From Porticoccaceae bacterium (lineage in GTDB: Bacteria > Pseudomonadota > Gammaproteobacteria > Pseudomonadales > Porticoccaceae), in contig PCDB01000022.1 of NCBI GenBank assembly GCA_002591625.1, positions 1-11,348 of the forward strand: DNA of 11,348 nt. The letters run 5' to 3'. The position numbers and the translations under genes are program-made. The notes beneath the pieces were generated by a model. It had not been told where the DNA came from. It was given only the letters and a program-made list of their open reading frames with translations, and made no database searches. This document shows, in pieces, positions 1 to 6,193 of the stretch. The number at the start of each line of letters is the position of its first letter. The stretch's first letter is position 1.

Positions 1-1
1 G

Positions 2-2350
2 TATGAATTATTCCAAGAAGCTTTTGCGGAATTCCAGCAGAATCAGCGAGAAAAAGACACAGCACTTAAACGATATGGTCTGACGCTTTTTGATAGAGAA
101 GTAAGTACGTTTGCCCCAACGGATGATGCCACAGTTCCAGGTGATTATCGTCTGGGGGCAGGGGATCATCTGACCATCGATCTCTTCGGAACAGAAAATA
201 ATCATTATGATTTGCAAGTTACTAGGGATGGTCAAATTAATATCCCCAAACTTGGGCCTATACTCGTGGCAGGCCTAACTTTCGAAGATGCGCGCGAATT
301 CATCCGATCACGAGTTGCAGAGGAATTGCTTGGAGCGCAAGCTTCAATATCAATGGGTCGATTGAGAGCCATAAATATTTTTTTGGCAGGCGAAGTAGCC
401 GTTCCCGGAGCATACTCTGTATCTGCTCTAACCACGATCTCCCAGGCGCTTTTTCAAGTGGGCGGAATCAGCGATATTGGCTCACTGCGAAATATTCAAG
501 TTAAACGCCATGGAAAAGTTGCGCAGATTTTTGATACGTATTCTTTATTATTGCAGGGTGATTCTAGCAATGATATTAGGTTGCGATCTGGTGATGTGGT
601 TTTCGTGCCACCCTATAGCGGTACCGTGACCGTGACCGGCGCTGTTAAGCGACCAATGATCTATGAATATATACAAGGGGAATCAATTAGAGACGCCATA
701 ACTATGGCAGGTGAATTGACACCGGACGCCTATCCTTCTGGAATTTCAGTGGTAAGTAAAGCCTTGGGTAAGTCTTTGCCTGAGGTTAAAAATATTGACC
801 TGGATCTTGCCACCAGTTCTTCATATCCACTGCAAGACGGCGATTTGATCACGGTTCCTATTAGCACGGATAATCTCAAAAATGCGGTAACAATAGAGGG
901 AGCGGTGGTACGACCAGGTATTTATGGTTGGGTGGAAGGCCAACGTATCTCCGATCTTTTGAATTCTGTTGATGGGGATCTTAAGATCTATGCTGATTTA
1001 GGTTATGGATTAATCGTTCGACAAAAAAATCAGCGGCTGGACATAGAAGTTTTGCAGGTCGATCTGGCGGCTGCAATCCTCAACAAAGGATCTTTAGAAG
1101 ATGTTTTGACCAGACCAAGAGACAAAATACTTGTTTTCGGATTGGCGAAAGTTACTGACCTCTCATCGGTGGACAGCGAAAAAGCGCTAGATCAGATTCA
1201 AATTTCGTCTGAAGGTGGAACGCTTGATCTTGAAGAAGAAGAGCTCTCAGATATTGAGAAAGAAGTGGCTTCGGTTCAGCGCGACGTTCTGCTTGCTCCA
1301 ATCATCTCTAAACTCCAGTCCCAAGCTCGGGCCGGAGAGCCAGTTAAGACTGCTTCTATTTCTGGAGCTGTAAAGTCGCCTGGCATCTTTCCAGTCACCA
1401 CTAATTTTACGGTCAAAAAGTTGATTGCAGCGGCTGGCGGCTTGGAAGACAGGGTCTATATGGAATCGGCGGAGTTGCGTAGTCTTTTCGCTAGCCCTGA
1501 CAACGAAATTTTGAGCAGATATACCGAGATAGATCTCTTAGCAGAAACAGATGAACGAGCTGCAACAAAGGTTCAATCACGGGATCATTTGCACGTGCGA
1601 GCAGTTGCTCGTTGGAATCCTGATGAATCGGTGGTCTTAAGTGGGGAGATCAGGTTTCCGGGTACCTACCGCATTCAAAAGGGGGAGTCCTTGTCAAATG
1701 TTCTAAAACGAGCAGGAGGGTTGACCGAGGACGCGTTTCCAATTGGAACTGTCTTTACTAGGGAGTCCATAGCCAAAATGGAGACACAAAGAGCAAGGGA
1801 GTTTGCACAATCCATTATTAGAGATTTTGCAGCATCGCAACTGACAAAGGAAGACAAAGATATAGACATAAACGAGGTCAATTCGGTAGCTGAGAAGCTG
1901 GATGAATTTACCGGCTCAGGACGCTTGCTTGTGGATATTGAGGCTGCAATATCAGGTGATCAGCTAGCCGATATCCGTTTAGAGGATGGTGATAACATAA
2001 TTATCCCCCAACGCGTCTCGACTGTTACTGTTGTTGGAGAGATTAGACGGCCGGGAACTCACAGTTATCAGAAGGACCTTGATCTTAACGACTATATTGG
2101 TCTCTCGGCAGGCATGACGGCCCGAGCTGATAACAAAGAACTTTACATTGTCCGTGCAGATGGGTCTGTGCTTAGGCCGGAATCAAGCTGGGTCAGGTAT
2201 ACCGCAGAGGCATCACTCCGACCGGGTGATACGATCGTAGTGCCTATTGATTCTGATTATACAAACAACATAAAACTATGGCGAGAGATCACTCAGATCG
2301 TGTTTAACAGCACATCTGGTTTGGCAGCCATAGCGGCGGCAACTAGATAA
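2..2350 (+). CDS. Multi-SLBB polysaccharide export protein (5' partial)
   Basis: Outer-membrane/periplasmic polysaccharide export protein of the Wza/SLBB superfamily, expected to help carry the finished polymer across the outer membrane. The frame is open from base 2, so the true start and signal peptide lie left of the window. A TTG at 212 is internal, because the Poly_export motif (VPGDYRLGAGD, visible residues 45-55) lies upstream of it. There are 782 visible residues. Six SLBB-type repeats can be recognised by a G-[AE]-[VI]-x4-8 turn, mostly followed by PG, with glycines at visible residues 130, 213, 300, 455, 548 and 679. An acidic, probably helical linker (about 385-435) separates repeats 3 and 4. 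Classical Wza is about 380 residues with fewer SLBB domains, so this is the long multi-SLBB form. The TAA stop overlaps the ATG of the Wzz-type gene, implying translational coupling. The family is certain; the exact polymer exported is inferred from context. Confidence 0.9.
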   Translation, partial: YELFQEAFAEFQQNQREKDTALKRYGLTLFDREVSTFAPTDDATVPGDYRLGAGDHLTIDLFGTENNHYDLQVTRDGQINIPKLGPILVAGLTFEDAREFIRSRVAEELLGAQASISMGRLRAINIFLAGEVAVPGAYSVSALTTISQALFQVGGISDIGSLRNIQVKRHGKVAQIFDTYSLLLQGDSSNDIRLRSGDVVFVPPYSGTVTVTGAVKRPMIYEYIQGESIRDAITMAGELTPDAYPSGISVVSKALGKSLPEVKNIDLDLATSSSYPLQDGDLITVPISTDNLKNAVTIEGAVVRPGIYGWVEGQRISDLLNSVDGDLKIYADLGYGLIVRQKNQRLDIEVLQVDLAAAILNKGSLEDVLTRPRDKILVFGLAKVTDLSSVDSEKALDQIQISSEGGTLDLEEEELSDIEKEVASVQRDVLLAPIISKLQSQARAGEPVKTASISGAVKSPGIFPVTTNFTVKKLIAAAGGLEDRVYMESAELRSLFASPDNEILSRYTEIDLLAETDERAATKVQSRDHLHVRAVARWNPDESVVLSGEIRFPGTYRIQKGESLSNVLKRAGGLTEDAFPIGTVFTRESIAKMETQRAREFAQSIIRDFAASQLTKEDKDIDINEVNSVAEKLDEFTGSGRLLVDIEAAISGDQLADIRLEDGDNIIIPQRVSTVTVVGEIRRPGTHSYQKDLDLNDYIGLSAGMTARADNKELYIVRADGSVLRPESSWVRYTAEASLRPGDTIVVPIDSDYTNNIKLWREITQIVFNSTSGLAAIAAATR

Positions 2351-3303
2351 TGTCCTCGGGAACCAACGAGAATAATAATGAATCGCTGTCATTCGGAATT
2401 CGAACGGACGAAGAACTAAATCTTTCTGAACTGGGTGGTGTCATCTGGGCCCGTAAAGTTGGTATCTTCTCATTTACTTTCTTTTGCTCTGTCTTGGTGG
2501 TTTGGTATGCGCTGCTAATTCCAAATGAGTACAAGGCCAAAGCTGTTCTAGCACCGGCTCAAAAGCAATCCTCCGGTCTCGGGAGTACTCTGGGACAACT
2601 AGGAGGCTTGGCTTCGCTAGCCGGTGTAAATATGACTGGCGTTGAAGCTAATGAATCTCAAATAGCGCAGGAAGTGATGCAGTCATGGAATTTTATTGAC
2701 AACTTTATAAACGAAAATGATCTTGCAGTTCCGTTATTGGCTTCAGAGAGATGGGATAAGCAGTCTAATCAGCTTAGCTTCGATACTGACCTCTATGATC
2801 CTCGACAAAGAAAGTGGTTGATCGAGGATGAAGACGGCGGGGGATTAAGAGGACCTAGTAGTTGGGAGTTGTTCAGTAGGTTTTCTGAAATGTTGGTTGT
2901 CACCGAAGACAAGAAAACTGATTTGGTTTCCGTCTCAATTACATTTTATTCCCCTTTTCTTGCAAAAAAATGGGTGGACATGTATGTGGATGCCATTAAT
3001 CGGCACATGCAAAGCCGACAGGTGAGCAAGGTGACGAACAACATAGAATACTTGCAGGCTCAAATAGAGAAAACACAAATTGCTGAGATGAAGGACGTTT
3101 TTTACAACATAATTCAAGAGCAAATAAAAAATAAGATGATAGCAGAAGCGAGCCCGGAGTATGTTTTTGTTGCAGTTAGTCCGAGTATGATTCCAGAAGA
3201 GAAATCTAGTCCGAGGCGCGTGATTATTTGTGTGTTGGGGTCCATGCTTGGAGGTGTTTTTGCTCTCCTATGGGTCGTGCTATCACATATTTATCGTCGA
3301 TAA
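2350..3303 (+). CDS. wzz: Wzz-type polysaccharide chain-length regulator
   Basis: Polysaccharide co-polymerase (Wzz family), an inner-membrane protein that sets polymer length together with the Wzy polymerase. The 317 residues show the expected layout: a cytoplasmic N-terminus of about 35 residues, TM1 at about 37-57, a periplasmic part beginning with the Wzz-domain stretch PNEYKAKAVLAPAQ, a Gly/Leu-rich segment (about 76-95), a short helical region (about 215-265), then a proline-containing IPEEKSSPRR motif and TM2 at about 291-312. No C-terminal Walker/tyrosine-kinase domain follows, so this is a Wzz-like and not a Wzc-like protein. The ATG shares its A with the last base of the upstream TAA, which fixes the start and suggests coupled translation with the export gene. 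Pairing of Wzz with a large SLBB protein fits a polymer that is exported, or long-chain O-antigen. Confidence in family is high; chain length is unknown. Confidence 0.88.
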   Translation: MSSGTNENNNESLSFGIRTDEELNLSELGGVIWARKVGIFSFTFFCSVLVVWYALLIPNEYKAKAVLAPAQKQSSGLGSTLGQLGGLASLAGVNMTGVEANESQIAQEVMQSWNFIDNFINENDLAVPLLASERWDKQSNQLSFDTDLYDPRQRKWLIEDEDGGGLRGPSSWELFSRFSEMLVVTEDKKTDLVSVSITFYSPFLAKKWVDMYVDAINRHMQSRQVSKVTNNIEYLQAQIEKTQIAEMKDVFYNIIQEQIKNKMIAEASPEYVFVAVSPSMIPEEKSSPRRVIICVLGSMLGGVFALLWVVLSHIYRR

Positions 3304-3407
3304 CACGGAGATGTATCAGACTTCAGCTCGTTTTTTATCTGAATATTTTTTCCGCGTTTCGACACAGACGGGCAGTGGCTTATCTCATAAAGATTTGCTA
3401 AGCAGGC

Positions 3408-3413
3408 GATAAT
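3408..3413 (+). promoter_or_regulatory. Possible -10 element (GATAAT)
   Basis: GATAAT differs from TATAAT at one base and lies 14 nt before the GTG start of the sugar-phosphate transferase gene, within the 124-bp gap after wzz. The best-spaced -35 candidate (TCATAA, 3385-3390, 17-bp spacer) is poor. If used, the leader would be very short. It is reported as a weak candidate only. Confidence 0.18.
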
Positions 3414-3427
3414 ACGGTTAACGTACA

Positions 3428-4546
3428 GTGAAAAATGTTTTTATCTTTTCGGAAGAAGATCTCATCAAGTCATCCGCATGCCTTGTATTGGCCTCAATTT
3501 TTTTCGGCATTCCTGGCCTACTAGTCATGTTAATGCTTCAATGGATAACTCGCCAAAGCTACGCTGAGGATGTTCAGGACAAACATGGTATTTCTCATAT
3601 TTCCGCATCGCGGTTGGGTGGCGCTGCAGTGTTTGGTTGCACCCTGGCTTTGATCTTTTCCGCACTGATTACCGAAGTCACGTTGTTAAATAGAGGAGCT
3701 TATGGCATCTACTGGACCGGATGGATTGGTGCATTGGCTTGCGCCATTTTGGGTTTAGTGGAGGATATTAGAAATAATTATTTAACTCCTTTTTTTCGGT
3801 TAGCCGTCATGATGCTAATTTTTGGGATGATCATCGGGGTTTCTCCATTTCTGGTTCCAGTAGAGCTCAATGTTGCCTGGTTGCGTTATCTTCTCGGGGT
3901 TCCGTTCATAGGATGGTTTTTAACAGTGATTTTTTGCGTAGGTTTTATTAATGCCGTTAATATGGCCGATGGGGCTAATGGCCTACTTCCAGGCATACTA
4001 ACAATATCTTTTAGTATTTTTTACTTGGAAACGAACGGTTTTGTTTATGCTACATTGATGACTAGTTGCGGACTGTTCACGATATTTAACGTAATATCCG
4101 GACGTTTAATTCTTGGTGATGCAGGCGCATATGGGCTGGGTGCAGCACTGGTATTATCAGGATTATTTCTGTTCTCGGAGGGAGTATTTTCTGCGTCTTT
4201 TCTTGCGGTTTTATTAGCTTACCCATGTATTGATATTCTGGTCAGTTTAGTCAGACGCTTGACCAAAGGTAAGTCAGTATTTCTTCCCGATGACAACCAT
4301 TTGCATAATCGATTAAATTATCATTTTCGACGATGGTTTCGATCAAAAACGTTAGCCAATTCTATTACTGGCGCATTTATTGTGTTTTTGACCTCAGGCA
4401 TTGCCTTGCTAGGTTATATGGGCCACTGGTGGCCAATTACTGAGGATCAATGGGTCTTTATTTTCATAGGACAGATTTTTGCTTATTGGATTGCTTTTTT
4501 TGTTTCGGGGTATGAACGTGCAGCAGTGACTCCATGCCAAGGCTGA
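3428..4546 (+). CDS. WecA/WbpL-like polyprenyl-phosphate sugar-1-phosphate transferase
   Basis: Integral membrane glycosyltransferase family 4 (MraY/WecA superfamily). It transfers a HexNAc-1-phosphate from a UDP-sugar to undecaprenyl phosphate, the first step of repeat-unit assembly at the cytoplasmic face of the inner membrane. The 372 residues hold about ten hydrophobic segments and the family motifs in order: SRLGG (61-65), GLVEDIRNN (109-117), NAVNMADGANGL (175-186), GDAGAYGLG (230-238) and DDNHLHNRL (288-296). The usual DD pair is E112-D113 here, and the final HxHH motif reads HLHN; both variants are recalled from related environmental proteins and need not mean loss of activity. The start is GTG at 3428: an in-frame TAA lies six bases before it, and no good Shine-Dalgarno is visible. 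The donor (GlcNAc, QuiNAc or FucNAc) cannot be told from sequence. No gene symbol is given because WecA and WbpL cannot be separated by eye. Confidence 0.87.
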   Translation: MKNVFIFSEEDLIKSSACLVLASIFFGIPGLLVMLMLQWITRQSYAEDVQDKHGISHISASRLGGAAVFGCTLALIFSALITEVTLLNRGAYGIYWTGWIGALACAILGLVEDIRNNYLTPFFRLAVMMLIFGMIIGVSPFLVPVELNVAWLRYLLGVPFIGWFLTVIFCVGFINAVNMADGANGLLPGILTISFSIFYLETNGFVYATLMTSCGLFTIFNVISGRLILGDAGAYGLGAALVLSGLFLFSEGVFSASFLAVLLAYPCIDILVSLVRRLTKGKSVFLPDDNHLHNRLNYHFRRWFRSKTLANSITGAFIVFLTSGIALLGYMGHWWPITEDQWVFIFIGQIFAYWIAFFVSGYERAAVTPCQG

Positions 4547-4617
4547 TGCTGGCCAATATTAACTTAAAGATAAATCTATAGGTGGGTATCAGCCGTGGTT
4601 GAAAATTTTGCCAGAGC

Positions 4618-4636
4618 TTGTTCACGCCATGAACAA
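4618..4636 (+). repeat. Inverted repeat TTGTTCA-N5-TGAACAA
   Basis: Perfect 7-bp arms around a 5-bp spacer, 101 bp before the regulator start. The AT-rich arms and the lack of an uninterrupted T-run argue against an intrinsic terminator. A dimeric repressor site, perhaps for autoregulation by the downstream winged-helix protein, is a reasonable guess without direct support. Confidence 0.45.
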
Positions 4637-4657
4637 ATGTTTTAATGGTATTAATCA

Positions 4658-4671
4658 GTGATATTTATCAC
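4658..4671 (+). promoter_or_regulatory. CRP/Vfr-like binding site
   Basis: GTGATATTTATCAC is a perfect palindrome apart from its TT centre and matches the GTGA-N6-TCAC core of the CRP consensus (TGTGA-N6-TCACA) at all eight core positions; both outer bases differ (A and G). It is centred about 72 bp upstream of the regulator ATG. The match and symmetry are seen directly; binding by a CRP-family protein is inferred. No well-placed -10 element was found downstream, which lowers confidence. Confidence 0.4.
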
Positions 4672-4736
4672 GGCTAGCTTCTTGATTAAGGCAATTTACA
4701 AAACCTGGTGAAAACCTTCCTTGGATTCGATATTGG

Positions 4737-5138
4737 ATGATTAAACAGGAACTAGAGTATAGAGTGCTGCGGCTACTGGAGCGGCAGCCTGATCTCACTC
4801 AACGACAGTTGTCTCAGAAATTAGGCATCAGTTTAGGTAAGACTCACTATGTCGTTAAGTCGCTGGTAGATGTGGGATGGATTAAGCTTGGGAACTTTAA
4901 AAGATCAAAGAATAAATTTGGTTACATGTACCTACTGACGCCCCAAGGCATAGTTGAAAAGACGGCCATTACAGCCCGCTTTCTTGCGAGAAAGCAGCGG
5001 GAGTACAATGCTTTGAAGGAAGAGATTAGGTTACTTCGTCAAGAATTGGAGCGACAATGCTGGGACAAAAACCTTAATGAGTTAAATGAGCCTTCAAATC
5101 ATGCCGATAAACCCTCGGTTATAGAGGACGGCTTCTAG
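4737..5138 (+). CDS. MarR-like EPS-associated transcriptional regulator
   Basis: Small cytoplasmic DNA-binding protein resembling the MarR-family EPS-associated regulator group, which is typically found inside exopolysaccharide and O-antigen loci. Of 133 residues, 1-75 form a winged helix: helix 1 (about 4-16), the segment DLTQRQLSQKLGIS (19-32), a recognition helix around 33-46 (LGKTHYVVKSLVDV) and a basic wing NFKRSKNKFGY (53-63). A charged, probably coiled-coil helix (about 78-107) may mediate dimerisation, and the last 25 residues look disordered. The start at 4737 lacks a clear Shine-Dalgarno, but no other ATG preserves the domain. The gene follows the palindrome-rich region and abuts the kinase gene (TAG directly followed by ATG), so the two are probably co-transcribed. 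Family assignment is strong; target sites and effector are unknown. Confidence 0.85.
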   Translation: MIKQELEYRVLRLLERQPDLTQRQLSQKLGISLGKTHYVVKSLVDVGWIKLGNFKRSKNKFGYMYLLTPQGIVEKTAITARFLARKQREYNALKEEIRLLRQELERQCWDKNLNELNEPSNHADKPSVIEDGF

Positions 5139-6140
5139 ATGGTGAAACAATATGATGTCTATGGAATTGGCGCGGCACTTTTAGATACAGAGTGTCGTGT
5201 CTCGGATCAATTCCTTGAGACTGCCGGTATTGAAAAAGGCGTTATGACTTTGGTAGACGAAAAACGCCAAAGCGAGATTCTGATTTCATTGGCCGCAAGA
5301 GAGAACGACTTTGTGCGAAAGTGTGGCGGTTCGGTATGCAACTCAATCGTTGCCGCGGGACTTTTGGGGTCGGACACTTTCTTCAGTGGGAAGGTCGCAG
5401 ATGATGCTGATGGAAACATCTTTATCAGGGAACTAGCCGCCGCGGGTGTCGATTTTCATAGTGTAAAACCAGAGGCAGGCGTGACAGGAAAATGTCTGGT
5501 GATGATCACGGTTGATGCTGAGCGAACTATGAATACTTTCTTGGGGGCCAGTGCTCAATTGTCCAAAAAGGAGATTGATGACTCAGCACTTCTCAATTCT
5601 GAATGGTTATACATTGAGGGATATCTTGCTACCAGCATTAAGCATACGGAAATGGCTGCGGACATTATAAAATTTGCTAAAGCTTCGGGCGTTAAGGTGG
5701 CCTTAAGCCTATCAGACCCCTTCGTTGTCGAAGCTTATGCGGATAATTTGCGACAGATTATCGGTCATGGTGTCGATCACATATTTTGTAATAAGGCCGA
5801 GGCGATTGCTTTTACTGGTACCTCCAGTGAAGATGAAGCGGCTGGTGATTTGTGCAAATACTCAATTTCTCACGTGATCACTAGTGGAGCGGTTGGTGCT
5901 AGATGTTTTGATGGAGAGCATATGATTTTTTCGCAAGGAATTGAAGTGGATGCGATTGATACAAATGGCGCTGGAGATATGTTTGCAGGTGCATTTCTTT
6001 TTGCAATAACGTCAGGAAAAAGCTATCAATGGGCGGCAGATTTCGCAAATGTTTGTGCATCAATGGTGGTGAAAAAGTTTGGTCCTCGTCTCGACAAAGA
6101 CGATTTTGAAATGCTAAAGGATCAATATGAATTGCGATAG
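5139..6140 (+). CDS. PfkB-family carbohydrate/nucleoside kinase (adenosine-kinase-like)
   Basis: Cytosolic ribokinase/PfkB-fold kinase that transfers phosphate from ATP to a sugar or nucleoside hydroxyl. The 333 residues span the whole fold: N-terminal strand YDVYGIGAALLD (5-16), the substrate-binding glycine pair in KCGGSVCNS (G63-G64), a lid-type segment before it, the N-K-x-E motif (CNKAEA) typical of the family, and the C-terminal signature DTNGAGDMFAG (274-284) with the anion hole and catalytic base D280. Such proteins are usually labelled adenosine kinase, but the true substrate could be a ribose, fructose or other sugar derivative. The ATG follows the regulator stop without a gap; AGAGGA at 5123-5128, ten bases upstream, can serve as ribosome binding site. 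It has no obvious place in the WbpA-E pathway, and its role in the locus is unknown. Confidence 0.85.
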   Translation: MVKQYDVYGIGAALLDTECRVSDQFLETAGIEKGVMTLVDEKRQSEILISLAARENDFVRKCGGSVCNSIVAAGLLGSDTFFSGKVADDADGNIFIRELAAAGVDFHSVKPEAGVTGKCLVMITVDAERTMNTFLGASAQLSKKEIDDSALLNSEWLYIEGYLATSIKHTEMAADIIKFAKASGVKVALSLSDPFVVEAYADNLRQIIGHGVDHIFCNKAEAIAFTGTSSEDEAAGDLCKYSISHVITSGAVGARCFDGEHMIFSQGIEVDAIDTNGAGDMFAGAFLFAITSGKSYQWAADFANVCASMVVKKFGPRLDKDDFEMLKDQYELR

Positions 6141-6182
6141 TTCTTTTTGACAGGTACTGACGAGATAAACCGGCGAGTTTTT

Positions 6183-6188
6183 GGAAGG
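6183..6188 (+). promoter_or_regulatory. Ribosome binding site of wbpA (GGAAGG)
   Basis: GGAAGG lies five bases before the ATG at 6194 and is one of the best Shine-Dalgarno matches in the window. It supports this start, which leaves ten residues before the first strand of the Rossmann fold. Confidence 0.6.
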
Positions 6189-6193
6189 TTAGA

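Larger units (their letters stand above)
4591..4675 (+). other. Candidate structured leader RNA (three-way-junction shape)
   Basis: As RNA, 4591-4599 can pair with 4667-4675 (nine pairs, one of them G-U), closing a loop that holds two local hairpins: 4618-4624/4630-4636 (7 bp, 5-nt loop) and 4642-4646/4650-4654 (5 bp, 3-nt loop). An alternative fold uses 4651-4657/4683-4689 and 4658-4663/4666-4671, which cannot form together with the first. This was found by eye, without folding energies or homologues; 7-bp pairings at any spacing are expected about once by chance in 190 bp. Whether the region is transcribed is unknown. Confidence 0.2.
4547..4736 (+). promoter_or_regulatory. Intergenic control region upstream of the EPS regulator gene
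   Basis: This is the longest gene-free stretch in the window (190 bp), AT-rich and with no plausible reading frame. It is crowded with inverted repeats: GGCTGAT/ATCAGCC (4541-4547 and 4588-4594), AGCCGTG/CACGGCT (4591-4597 and 4669-4675), TTGTTCA/TGAACAA (4618-4624 and 4630-4636), TTAAT/ATTAA (4642-4646 and 4650-4654), TTAATCA/TGATTAA (4651-4657 and 4683-4689) and GTGATA/TATCAC (4658-4663 and 4666-4671). I see no convincing sigma-70 -35/-10 pair and no GC-rich hairpin with a T-run that would be a standard terminator. It most likely carries the promoter and operators for the regulator-kinase unit, and possibly the right-hand operon. Confidence 0.5.

Noticed and set aside
212..214. TTG as start of the SLBB export protein
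   Set aside because: The frame is open to the left edge and the conserved Poly_export motif lies upstream of it, so the start is outside the window.
3230..3412. Short + strand reading frame overlapping the end of wzz
   Set aside because: Its first half is an out-of-frame shadow of wzz and the product has no recognisable features or ribosome binding site.
4618..4645. Inverted repeat plus T-rich tail as an intrinsic terminator for the transferase gene
   Set aside because: The stem is AT-rich and the following run is only four T after ATG, so it fits poorly as a terminator.
6147..6152. TTGACA in the gap before wbpA as a promoter -35
   Set aside because: No -10-like hexamer lies 16-18 bp downstream; GATAAA (6164-6169) is only 11 bp away. 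Readthrough from the kinase gene is simpler.
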